From a bacterium (GTDB lineage: Bacteria; Bdellovibrionota; Bacteriovoracia; Bacteriovoracales; Bacteriovoracaceae), in the NCBI GenBank assembly GCA_030425045.1, contig JAUHVL010000025.1, positions 1-48,383 on the forward strand: a stretch of DNA of 48,383 bases, given 5' to 3'. Both the position numbers and the translations under genes were made by a program. Below, in pieces: positions 15,980 through 24,559 of this stretch (positions are counted from its first letter, which is position 1; each line of letters begins with the position of its first letter). The notes beneath the pieces are model-generated. The model was not told the origin of the DNA, made no database searches, and worked only from the letters and a program-made list of their open reading frames with translations.

Positions 15980-17078
15980 GGTCTCCACAGTTCCTCATTC
16001 AATTTTGAGTTATGCTCATCACTATGAATACCTGCAAGAAAGTGGATGTGATATCACAATTATTTGTAGCCCTGGAGAGGGCTTTGATGAACTTTCACAA
16101 ACAAAGGTTTCGAAAGTTTATCCACTTGAGATAAAGCGTAAAATCGATCCCCTAAATGATCTTAAGTCTGTTTATTATTTAGTTAAATTTTTACAAAAAG
16201 AGCAGTTTGATATTCTACATTCAAATACGCCAAAAGCAGCTATTGTTGCCGCACTCGCGGGATTCATTGCCAGAGTGCCAGTTCGTCTTCATACCTTTAC
16301 CGGTCAAAGATGGTTGACATTAAAAGGCCCTAAAAGGTGGCTTTTAATGTTTATTGATTGGTTGGTCGTTAATCTCAATACACATTGTCTGACTGATAGC
16401 CCTAGTCAAACGCAATTTATGATAGAAAGTCTCCATCTTATTAAAGATAAAATGAGTTGGATTCATAAAGGCTCATTTGCAGGTATCGATTTTAACCGTT
16501 TTGATTACGATAAGATCGAAAAAGAAGATGGTCACCCACCACGTATATCTTTTTTAGGGAGAGTTGTTAACGATAAAGGAATTTGTGAACTGCTCGATGC
16601 TTTTGCCGAAGTGAAAAAAGAAATACCGGAAAGTGAGCTGGTCATTATCGGTCCTTACGAAAAAGAACATGACCCTCTTCCACAAGAGTATGAAAAAAGA
16701 CTTTTTCAACAAGCTGGGGTTAAGGCCATTGGGCATCATTCGCGACCAGAGCGAGTTCTTATAAACTCAGATGTTTTTTGTCTTCCAAGCTATCGAGAGG
16801 GATTTGGAAGTGTTGTCCTTGAGGCAGCTGCTTTAAAAGTTCCAAGTGTTGCCAGTAATATCTACGGCCTTAGTGATGCTATTGTTGATGGAGAGACAGG
16901 GCTTCTATTTGAGAAGAAAAATATTAAGGAGCTATCACAAAAACTAATAACTCTTTTAAGAAATAAGAAATTGAGATCGATATTGGCCGAAAAATCTTAC
17001 TTAAGAGTAAAGCAGGATTTTTCTCATCAAGTCGTCGCGAAACAGTTAAAAGAGTGTTATTTATCACTACGTCGTTGA
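15963..17078 (+). CDS. Glycosyltransferase family 4
   Basis: A 371-residue GT-B enzyme. HSNTPKAAIVAALAG and HTFTGQRW in the N-terminal half resemble the PglA/WbpH-like GT4 subgroup that adds hexosamines to undecaprenyl-linked sugars. FLGRVVNDKG opens the donor domain, and YREGFGSVVLEAAA is the EX7E motif. It is translationally coupled to the polymerase-like gene (17-bp overlap) and probably adds an early residue of the repeat unit, which is inference from the subgroup. Its 3' end overlaps the convergent LTA-synthase-like gene by 22 bp. Confidence 0.88.
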   Translation: MLKVARVSTVPHSILSYAHHYEYLQESGCDITIICSPGEGFDELSQTKVSKVYPLEIKRKIDPLNDLKSVYYLVKFLQKEQFDILHSNTPKAAIVAALAGFIARVPVRLHTFTGQRWLTLKGPKRWLLMFIDWLVVNLNTHCLTDSPSQTQFMIESLHLIKDKMSWIHKGSFAGIDFNRFDYDKIEKEDGHPPRISFLGRVVNDKGICELLDAFAEVKKEIPESELVIIGPYEKEHDPLPQEYEKRLFQQAGVKAIGHHSRPERVLINSDVFCLPSYREGFGSVVLEAAALKVPSVASNIYGLSDAIVDGETGLLFEKKNIKELSQKLITLLRNKKLRSILAEKSYLRVKQDFSHQVVAKQLKECYLSLRR

Positions 17079-19084
17079 AGTGATATTTGTTTTAGAGCAT
17101 TTCTTTGAGTTTCTTTCAGTTCAATAGCTAGATTATTACAGTAAATTTGATTATCACTCGGCAATGTCAGATCTATACGGTTGAGGCCCTTTTTGAAGTT
17201 ATATTCAAATTCATTATTTATCATTGTTAGAGTGTTTCCGCAGCGATAATGATTATGAGAAATTTTTGTGAGAAAGTTGATTTCTGATTCAAGGTTTAAG
17301 ATAAGTTTTGTACCAGGTATTCCTTTAATTTTAAGCTCGGTAAATGGGATATAGCTTTTACTATGAATTGAAGGTGAGGTCTCTTGAAAGATAAGTTGGT
17401 TATTAGAAAAAGAGAGGTCATTATTTTTTACAAATTGATAGATGAGCTTTTGATCATCTGAGTAATCATGTTGTTTTTTTGATTTGGAAAAAGGGTTCTT
17501 ATAGTGATTGAGACTCATACATTTAAATTGATAATTACAACCTGTTAGCTCTTGATTTTCGTTGAGATAATAAATATTTTCACTAAAGTTATTAGCAAAA
17601 AAAATACCTTGGGAATCAGAATATTTGCGAAAAATGCTTCGACCGACAAAAGGAGAATCTTGGCCTTTATTAATAAAGTCTGAGAGTGAAAGAGCGAGAT
17701 CAACTTGAGAAAAAGGCGTTTTAATTTTCTTTGGTTTAATGTTTTCTCCGAGTACAAGCAAAAGACCCCAGTTTGAGTAAGTGAGAGGGGATTTGGTGGA
17801 AAGTAGCTTGGATTCATCCGAGGTAATGATGATAAGTGTATTTTTAAGAAGGTCCTCTTCTTTAAGTTTCTCATAAAGCTTGCCAATTATAATATCGGTA
17901 AAGTGAATAGCTCCCGCTAAACTTCCTTGACTTAGAGGAGTGATATAAGGATGGTGTGTTCCAACTGTTAGTGCGGAGAGAAAATAGGGTTTATCTTTAT
18001 TCTTTTTTTTATGGTCTTTAATAATTTTTGGAATAGTACTAAATAATGTGTTATCTCCAACCCCCCAGTTTGAAATATACATATTTTCTGAAAAAGAGTT
18101 TGCTCCAAGAGCAAAGTCATATCCTGCAGCTTTTGCAAAGAGGTCTTTTCTCATAAAAGAGAGAGGGGCGCTTTGAATAAAGTAATTCGTGTAGTCAAAG
18201 TTTTTAAGATATTGAGGGAGACAAGTTTTTTGTAAGGACCCACTGATCAGCATATCTGCTTTTGATTCAAGGTTTCTTAAATTTGGATAGTCACCACAAT
18301 TTAATGCGTAGAGGCCTCTGTTTGTTTGTAGTTGATTGGTGATAAAGTTTTTATAGTGAAGTGATCTTTTACTTAGTGATAAAAGTTTTGGTGTTAAGTC
18401 TTCATCAATAAAGCTTTCACTAAAACCCTCAAGAACCAAAAGAAGTATATTAGGTTTTCTCTTGCTATCATTTTTGAAAAGGAAAGGAGCTTGTAACTCT
18501 TTTTGTCTTTTGCCCAGGATTTCTTTTTTCTCTAAAGAGAAGTTCTCATTTACAAAAATTTTTGAGACATAAAAAGATAGTGGATTATGAACTTGCCAAT
18601 TAGCAAGAGCGACACTACGAGGGGTGATGAACTCTATTATCGTTGAGGATATTAAGATTATAAATAAAGCCTTCTTTTTTATCTTGTAAGAAACCATAAA
18701 AGAAATACTGAGAGAGACAAATAAAAGAGTCAGTATATACAAAAAGTTTTTAAAAAATTGGATATTCCAAATTGATGAAAAAAAAGTTTTATTAAAAAGA
18801 AACTTTATATGACCAAAATTGAGATGAGAGTTATTTACATAAATATGTTCTAAGTTAAATAAATAAAATAAAGATATAATGATAAAAAGAGACCGCTTTA
18901 TTTTTTTAATTTTTATGAGTTCTAGTAGAGAGCTCATAATTAAAGCAAAACATAGTTGAGTTAAAAGGTAGGTTAGCCCACTCGTTGAAAAAAGATTAAA
19001 AGGGGCAGAAAAAATCAGGAAGAATTGTCCTAGTAGAATAAACAAAAAAATGGCAAAAAACTCGTTAATGGCCAATCTTTTCGG
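17057..19084 (-). CDS. LTA synthase-like membrane phosphotransferase (alkaline phosphatase/sulfatase superfamily)
   Basis: About 675 residues. Five N-terminal membrane helices are followed by an exported catalytic domain, as in LtaS and phosphoethanolamine or phosphoglycerol transferases. Metal and nucleophile motifs are visible: LLLVLEGFSES, a candidate Thr nucleophile in LQTNRGLYAL, GVGDNTLF, TVGTHHPY and ITSDES. After the catalytic part come about 150 residues of predicted beta-rich sequence with several Cys, not typical of LtaS. The likely role is transfer of a phospho-alcohol head group to glycan or lipid on the periplasmic side. The ATG at 19084 has GAGGAG nine bases upstream and is preferred over a GTG at 19150, which overlaps the promoter. 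Confidence 0.8.
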   Translation of the reverse strand, partial: PKRLAINEFFAIFLFILLGQFFLIFSAPFNLFSTSGLTYLLTQLCFALIMSSLLELIKIKKIKRSLFIIISLFYLFNLEHIYVNNSHLNFGHIKFLFNKTFFSSIWNIQFFKNFLYILTLLFVSLSISFMVSYKIKKKALFIILISSTIIEFITPRSVALANWQVHNPLSFYVSKIFVNENFSLEKKEILGKRQKELQAPFLFKNDSKRKPNILLLVLEGFSESFIDEDLTPKLLSLSKRSLHYKNFITNQLQTNRGLYALNCGDYPNLRNLESKADMLISGSLQKTCLPQYLKNFDYTNYFIQSAPLSFMRKDLFAKAAGYDFALGANSFSENMYISNWGVGDNTLFSTIPKIIKDHKKKNKDKPYFLSALTVGTHHPYITPLSQGSLAGAIHFTDIIIGKLYEKLKEEDLLKNTLIIITSDESKLLSTKSPLTYSNWGLLLVLGENIKPKKIKTPFSQVDLALSLSDFINKGQDSPFVGRSIFRKYSDSQGIFFANNFSENIYYLNENQELTGCNYQFKCMSLNHYKNPFSKSKKQHDYSDDQKLIYQFVKNNDLSFSNNQLIFQETSPSIHSKSYIPFTELKIKGIPGTKLILNLESEINFLTKISHNHYRCGNTLTMINNEFEYNFKKGLNRIDLTLPSDNQIYCNNLAIELKETQRNALKQISLQRRSDK

Positions 19085-19141
19085 CATGTTGTGAAACTCC
19101 TCAGAAAGCGGATCTCTATCAAAATTGTCTAATTTACCGAA

Positions 19142-19169
19142 ATTATACACATTCCAAAAGATAGCTCAA
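19142..19169 (-). promoter_or_regulatory. Promoter of the LTA synthase-like gene
   Basis: On the minus strand TTGAGC (19164-19169) is followed by a 16-bp spacer and a perfect TATAAT (19142-19147). This leaves about a 50-base leader with a GAGGAG ribosome-binding site before the ATG at 19084. Confidence 0.6.
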
Positions 19170-19222
19170 AAATGTTTTTTTACATGCCGTTTAGTGAGAT
19201 AATAATGCTCGGGAGAGTTGAG

Positions 19223-19894
19223 ATGAATTTATCTGAGTTTTTTAGAAAGTTTCGAAAAGGTCTTTTCACTAAGGCACAATTTGTAACAGGAGCAACCATT
19301 TCTCTAATGGTGACTTCAGCTCTGGTTTGGGCCTTTACTCATTCATCGATTACAACTTTTAATCAAGATGATGTCATTAGCTCCACTGAAATGAATAATA
19401 ATTTCGCTTATGTTAAAGAAAGGTTGGATAAGTTAGCCGGAGGGAAGTTTGTTCTTGCAACGACATCTGTAGTTAATTTAGCTACTCCAACAACCTCACA
19501 TTGTTGTAAGGCGGATTATCTGTTTCCAATTACATTTGATGTTGCAGTAGAAGATTTTTCTACTCATGGTCAAGATTATCTATCTAATGGAAATATTGTT
19601 GTTCAGGAGTCTGGTCTTTATCAAATGATCTTGACTGGAAGAATCCAAAACCCAACATCAAACTATGGTTCTATTGTCGTAGCGAGAAAAGATCCAGGTA
19701 GTTCGACATATTCTATGCCACTGAACTTAACGTTTTATAATACAACTAATTTTGATTACAAGAGTTCAAACTCGTCAATTTTTTTGAACTCAGGAACTAC
19801 AATTCAAATTCGTGGTTCTGCTGATAAATATGGCCCAAATGGAGCTAATGTGGACTTTGATACTAACATTTCATTTAGCTTCAAAAAGTTATAA
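19223..19894 (+). CDS. Exported protein with a C1q/TNF-like beta-sandwich, function unknown
   Basis: About 223 residues. A basic N-terminus is followed by one hydrophobic segment (about residues 21-40) acting as a signal or membrane anchor. Next comes a linker with the EMNNNFAYVKERLD pattern, often seen at the start of bacterial tail-fibre or collar-like proteins. The C-terminal part (from about residue 75) alternates beta strands with the pattern ESGLYQMILTGRI and a final SFSFKKL strand, resembling the C1q/TNF-like jelly roll; this is a pattern match only. A CC pair sits near residue 90. The start at 19223 has GGGAG upstream; the frame is open from 19172. No catalytic motif is seen. Confidence 0.6.
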   Translation: MNLSEFFRKFRKGLFTKAQFVTGATISLMVTSALVWAFTHSSITTFNQDDVISSTEMNNNFAYVKERLDKLAGGKFVLATTSVVNLATPTTSHCCKADYLFPITFDVAVEDFSTHGQDYLSNGNIVVQESGLYQMILTGRIQNPTSNYGSIVVARKDPGSSTYSMPLNLTFYNTTNFDYKSSNSSIFLNSGTTIQIRGSADKYGPNGANVDFDTNISFSFKKL

Positions 19895-21391
19895 TTTCAT
19901 TTCAAGGTTTCTTAATAGTATTTTATTTTTTCCATCTTTCGGAGCTCTTTTGTATATTTCTTCAAGAAACTGGGACATTTTTGAATCATTTTTCTGCATA
20001 TATAATTTACTGAGTATTAAGAAAACCGCTGGTGATTTAACTTCAATCGTTTCTATTCTTTTAATTTTTTCATCAACAGACATCTTCTCCTCAAGATAGA
20101 AAAGCATTGCATAAGCTTGGTATAAAATTGTTCGTGCACTAGCACCTAATAAAATACAATGGTTTGAGAGGGATAACTTACCTATTTTTTGAAATTCCTC
20201 AAAGTTTGTAATGTGTAGTAGGTGGTTTGTATAAGCTAGTGAATTTCTACAATTGGTCTCTCTTTCGTAAGAGACTCTAAAACGTTCAGTATCAGAAACG
20301 GTATATTTAATTTCATAACTAGACTTTAAAAAAAGAGCTAAAAAGATAAAAAAGAAAACCTTTTTATTAAGAAGAAAAGAAAGAATTACTGTAAGGCATA
20401 TCAGTGGAGCGAGTAAGTAGGTATCGCTGACAAAGATATTTGTCTCTCTTGAGTAAATAACAACCAACGTAAAAAAAACGCTGGTAATTGATGTAATGAA
20501 AAACTTCCGTGAAAATTTAAAATAACAGATGAGAGATATGATGATGATTAGTGGTAGTCCAATCAGATTGAGTTTGTTTGAGAGGTTGTAAAACTGTGCA
20601 AAACTAACAGGAACCAGTATTTGGGTAAAACTTCTGGAGATACCAAGGATATTAGCAGCAAAGTTTGAAGTTTCAAATTGGCTAATTTTTTGAACACCAA
20701 GTTGTAAAGGGTAGAGATTGGCGTAGTAAATATAATTTATCCCCAAAAAAATAAACATCGTAAAGAAAAGGAGACTGCAAAAAATGAGATGGTTTTTCTC
20801 TTTTCTGTTCTCCCAGTAAAAAGCTAGAAAAAGAAAAGGCCAAAGGATAATAATGGGATGACTTAATACTGCAAGTATATAAAATAATAGAATTAAGAGT
20901 CTGTTTTTCTTTATTTTATTTCTTTCGTAATCAAAAGCAAAGTATGAAGAGATTGTAACAAATAAAATGGCCAAGAGGTGTTTAATAGCTGAAGGCCAAC
21001 TGACAACCCAAATTGAAATAGGATGCACAAGTATGACTAGTGAGATCAATCCGGAGCTAGTAGTGTAATTAAAACTATCTAAAATTTTCTTTACGATAAT
21101 TGATATTAGAAACCAACATAGCACATTGAAAGCACCAAAGAGTCTAAAGTCGACTACGCTAGATAACTTTGAAACTAGGATGATAAATAAATCACGAACT
21201 GGTTGGACATCTAAAACTTCAAGAGAGTTATAGTATTGACTAAATGAATTAAGATTTTCAATAACACCAATAAGAATTTGATAATCAATATCGGCAAGAG
21301 TTTGACTTGAGTAGATTGGCCAAAACAGAAGTAGGGTAACAAATAATTGAATAACCCAAAAATGTCGATTAATGAGATCTTTTATGGACAT
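19889..21391 (-). CDS. Polytopic membrane protein, possibly GT-C-type glycosyltransferase
   Basis: 500 residues with about ten transmembrane segments through residue 370, then a soluble C-terminal part of about 130 residues rich in Leu, Lys and Glu that could be helical repeats. The first periplasmic loop carries acidic residues (ADIDYQ, then DVQPVRD), as in GT-C enzymes that use polyprenyl-phosphate sugars. I do not recognise a defined family, so the GT-C call is inference from topology and context. The ATG lies six bases after TAGAGT. The GAGGAG between them abuts the ATG and is too close to act as a normal ribosome-binding site, so a leaderless start is suggested. Confidence 0.6.
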   Translation of the reverse strand: MSIKDLINRHFWVIQLFVTLLLFWPIYSSQTLADIDYQILIGVIENLNSFSQYYNSLEVLDVQPVRDLFIILVSKLSSVVDFRLFGAFNVLCWFLISIIVKKILDSFNYTTSSGLISLVILVHPISIWVVSWPSAIKHLLAILFVTISSYFAFDYERNKIKKNRLLILLFYILAVLSHPIIILWPFLFLAFYWENRKEKNHLIFCSLLFFTMFIFLGINYIYYANLYPLQLGVQKISQFETSNFAANILGISRSFTQILVPVSFAQFYNLSNKLNLIGLPLIIIISLICYFKFSRKFFITSITSVFFTLVVIYSRETNIFVSDTYLLAPLICLTVILSFLLNKKVFFFIFLALFLKSSYEIKYTVSDTERFRVSYERETNCRNSLAYTNHLLHITNFEEFQKIGKLSLSNHCILLGASARTILYQAYAMLFYLEEKMSVDEKIKRIETIEVKSPAVFLILSKLYMQKNDSKMSQFLEEIYKRAPKDGKNKILLRNLEMKL

Positions 21392-21397
21392 CTCCTC

Positions 21398-21403
21398 ACT
21401 CTA
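21398..21403 (-). promoter_or_regulatory. -10 hexamer TAGAGT six bases before the start of the membrane protein gene
   Basis: Read on the minus strand, TAGAGT occupies 21398-21403, then six bases, then the ATG at 21391. No convincing -35 element is seen. Confidence 0.35.
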
Positions 21404-21496
21404 CGAACTTCACCAATGTAAAGTGCTACGATATGAAATAATTTTATAGCAATTGGTGTTAATTTTCACTACGATATTATTATCATTGGGAGATTT

Positions 21497-23182
21497 ATGA
21501 CTATTAGAGATATTGAAAGATATAAAATTCAAATTTCTAGTATGGTATTCGTTCTGTTTCTACTTTTTATTTATTTCTTATTCTACCAAAGATACTTTGC
21601 ACTAGACGAATTTCAATACATGACAGCTACGACATTGACTGCAAGAGGAATGATCCCTTATAGGGATTTTTTTGAGTACCATACACCTCTTAGTTATATG
21701 CTTCATGCTCCTTTCTTTATCGTAAATTGGCTAAGTTTTCCGATGATGGCGCTACTCTTTAGAATGTTAATGTTTTTTCATTTTTTAATTAATTTAGTAA
21801 TGATGATTTATTATTTTAATTTTAAATTTGATAGTGTTGTAAAAGCTATTTTGTATCCAATCGTGGTCTTTAGTATCACTCTTGGTACACTCTCTTTAGT
21901 AGAGTATAGAGCTGATAATCTGATGGCACTGTATCTTGTATCATCACTCTTTCTTTTAGAAATAAACTCTCGTAAAAAGAGCAAGCTTCTCTCACTGTTG
22001 ATTGGCCTTCTTGTTTCTATTTCAATTTTATTTACTCAAAAAGCGATATTATATGCAGGGGGAATTTACTCATTTCTTCTTATTCGAGAGATGGTATATA
22101 TTTATGAAAAAAAACAAAGATTTTTCTTTCATATTAAGAAGTTCTTTATTGGTCTTTTTATACCATTATTTATTTTTTTTATATATTTAGTCTTGAGTGA
22201 TTCTGCTCAAAGCTTTTGGACGTTTGTTTTTGTCGATGGAGCGCTTCATGAAAAATTATATCCCCCCGTTCATTTTACAAGCTATTTAGATAATTATTTA
22301 TCACTCACGAAAGTTTCAATAATAGGATACTTGTTTCTTATCTCACTATACTTCTCAAAGACTAAAAATAGCTTTTGGGGAGTCGTTTTATTTATTTCTC
22401 TAGCGGGACTGGCCCTAACCAGGGCGCAGTTCCCACATAATTTTGTATTGATAAGTATTGTTTTAGGTATAATTTCAGTAATGGGGATTAATTATTTAAT
22501 TGAAGCAAAAGAAAGTTTCAATTGGAGGTTAATGATCACATTTCTGATATGCCTCATGGTTTTAAATCAAACATTTTTCCTATTTAATAAATATACCAAT
22601 AAACATCAGCTTAAACTTTATGAAAAGTTAGAGAGGATGAGTAATGGTGATGATCGATATATAGATAACTCTGGCGCAGGAGTATTCCTAAGGCCTGCAA
22701 ATTTTCACTATCTTCATGGTGCTGCCCATAGAATTCTTTATAGGAAAAAATTCGAAGAGAATTTTGTAAAAGAATATCGCGATAGTGCAGCAAGGTTTCT
22801 TATTAAAGATTCACGATATGTCCCTTATGTTCGAGACTATATAGAGTCACTTTACATTCCACTCGATGGAAGTCTTATGGTTTATGGTAAAGTAATGAAA
22901 TTTTCAAATTCAAACGAACAAAAGATTGAAGTACTCAAAGATGGAGAATATTTCTTTTTTTCAACAACTGATTTATTAAACCTAGATTATAATTTTGAAA
23001 AAATAAAAGGTTTGAAGATTAACGGAGAAGAGATCAACTCAAATGTAGTGAATTTAAAAAAGGGGAATTACGATCTTTTTCATATGAGTAGTTCTGAAAA
23101 TATTGTTTTTAGTAGCGTTGATATCAAGTTTTTCAAGCAAGAGATTGGAAATCTTCCTCACGGCATCATTAATCATTACTAA
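21497..23182 (+). CDS. GT-C membrane glycosyltransferase (ArnT/PMT-like)
   Basis: 561 residues. A first membrane helix is followed by the periplasmic loop ALDEFQY (D37/E38), the GT-C catalytic acidic pair, and then GMIPYRDFFEYHTPL, a strong signature of GT39/GT83-like transferases. About ten further helices and a C-terminal periplasmic domain of about 180 residues follow. It would transfer a sugar from a polyprenyl-phosphate donor to a periplasmic acceptor. A ribosome-binding site GGGAG precedes the ATG, with TATTAT-like -10 sequence upstream. It ends one base before the convergent transferase gene. Confidence 0.8.
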   Translation: MTIRDIERYKIQISSMVFVLFLLFIYFLFYQRYFALDEFQYMTATTLTARGMIPYRDFFEYHTPLSYMLHAPFFIVNWLSFPMMALLFRMLMFFHFLINLVMMIYYFNFKFDSVVKAILYPIVVFSITLGTLSLVEYRADNLMALYLVSSLFLLEINSRKKSKLLSLLIGLLVSISILFTQKAILYAGGIYSFLLIREMVYIYEKKQRFFFHIKKFFIGLFIPLFIFFIYLVLSDSAQSFWTFVFVDGALHEKLYPPVHFTSYLDNYLSLTKVSIIGYLFLISLYFSKTKNSFWGVVLFISLAGLALTRAQFPHNFVLISIVLGIISVMGINYLIEAKESFNWRLMITFLICLMVLNQTFFLFNKYTNKHQLKLYEKLERMSNGDDRYIDNSGAGVFLRPANFHYLHGAAHRILYRKKFEENFVKEYRDSAARFLIKDSRYVPYVRDYIESLYIPLDGSLMVYGKVMKFSNSNEQKIEVLKDGEYFFFSTTDLLNLDYNFEKIKGLKINGEEINSNVVNLKKGNYDLFHMSSSENIVFSSVDIKFFKQEIGNLPHGIINHY

Positions 23183-24559
23183 TTAACGACCACGACCTAG
23201 TAGAATCACTCGAATTGTTTTAATCATGATGACCAAATCTAAAAAGAAGGTATAGTTCTTTATATAGTAGAGATCATACTGAAGTTTTTCGATAGCATCT
23301 TCTTTAGAAGCGCCATAGGGATAATTAACTTGGGCCCAACCGGTGATGCCGGGTTTGACGAGGTGGCGTAGGTTAAAATAGGGAATATCTTTTTCAAGCA
23401 TATCCGTGAAGACTTTTCGCTCTGGCCTTGGTCCGATAAAGCTCATTTCACCTTTTAGGACATTAAACAGTTGAGGGAGTTCGTCGATTCTGGTGACACG
23501 AATGAAGTTTCCAAAGGGAGTGATGCGCGAGTCGTTTTTTTGTGCCCACTTTGCACCATCTATTTCGGCGTTAACAGTCATGGAGCGAAACTTATAAAGA
23601 ATAAATTCTTCGTTATTTTCTCCGACTCTGGTTTGATTAAAAACGGAAGGACCAAAGTCTTGCAGTTTGATTAAAACAGCCGTTATCAACATCAGAGGTG
23701 AGGTAAGCACAATCATGATTGATGAGACAATAATATCAAAGATGCGCTTCATCCTGAGACCGAAAGCATTGTGAATGAGAATAAAACCTCGACTGACGGC
23801 AAACCAGCCATCACGGATGACAAAGATAGGGATGAAGGCAAGAAATTGTTCGTAATAATCTAGAAGATCAAAAATGCGTAAGCCCTCAAGTCTTTTTTTC
23901 ATAAGAAAACTTAAAAGAGATTGAGTTTCTTTGATGTTCTCATCAATGATAAGGCCAGAAAGGTACTGGCCAGTGGCCTCTCCTAGTTTTGTTTTGATCT
24001 CTTCCTCATTAAGCTCATTAATAAGAATTGAATTGAGAGTTCCGAGGTCAGGTCTTTCACTAAAATAATGAATGAGTTTTTTGAAGTGATCTTCTTTGCC
24101 GACAAAAAGCCAGGTGTAATTCGTTCTATGGCGCTCAGACCAAATGCCGAGATAAAAACGAAAGATGGCCGCCCAGAGAGTATAAAGCCCAAGTGCGATG
24201 GCAAGCACGCCTCTTCCGGCAAACTCCATAAGGTATGAATTACTACCAGAAGAGTAAACGATTAAACTGGCGAGAAGTCCCAGAAAAATATTGGCCATGA
24301 TGGTTCTAATAGGAGGTCTGGCAATAAGTACTTTTGAGTGAGATTTATACAAATCAAAGATATAAAAAATGAGAACCATAACGGGAAAGAGGGCGAGAAA
24401 GCTATAGTTTTTTATATCGTAAAAACTAAACTCCCCATATCTGATAAGATAGGCTAGCCCAAAGGAAAGGTTGAAGCCAAAGAAATCCCAAAAAAAGAGC
24501 ACTGTTGACTCAAAGAAGATAAAACTACGAGGATTTTGGAATTTACTTTTATTATTCAA
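23183..24559 (-). CDS. Polyprenyl glycosylphosphotransferase initiating glycan synthesis (WbaP/WcaJ/TIGR03013-like)
   Basis: 458 residues. Four to five N-terminal helices, a cytosolic Rossmann-like domain, a further hydrophobic helix and then the catalytic bacterial sugar-transferase domain from about residue 270. Visible motifs are KRIFDI, KFRSM, RITRIDELPQLFN-like (here RVTRIDELPQLFN), GEMSFIGPRPE and KPGITGWAQVNYPYG. The ending YGASKEDA...YDLYYIKN is like the TIGR03013 group. It transfers a sugar-1-phosphate to undecaprenyl phosphate and so starts the repeat unit. The start codon is TTG, overlapping the upstream gene's stop codon as TTGA. Confidence 0.92.
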   Translation of the reverse strand: MNNKSKFQNPRSFIFFESTVLFFWDFFGFNLSFGLAYLIRYGEFSFYDIKNYSFLALFPVMVLIFYIFDLYKSHSKVLIARPPIRTIMANIFLGLLASLIVYSSGSNSYLMEFAGRGVLAIALGLYTLWAAIFRFYLGIWSERHRTNYTWLFVGKEDHFKKLIHYFSERPDLGTLNSILINELNEEEIKTKLGEATGQYLSGLIIDENIKETQSLLSFLMKKRLEGLRIFDLLDYYEQFLAFIPIFVIRDGWFAVSRGFILIHNAFGLRMKRIFDIIVSSIMIVLTSPLMLITAVLIKLQDFGPSVFNQTRVGENNEEFILYKFRSMTVNAEIDGAKWAQKNDSRITPFGNFIRVTRIDELPQLFNVLKGEMSFIGPRPERKVFTDMLEKDIPYFNLRHLVKPGITGWAQVNYPYGASKEDAIEKLQYDLYYIKNYTFFLDLVIMIKTIRVILLGRGR

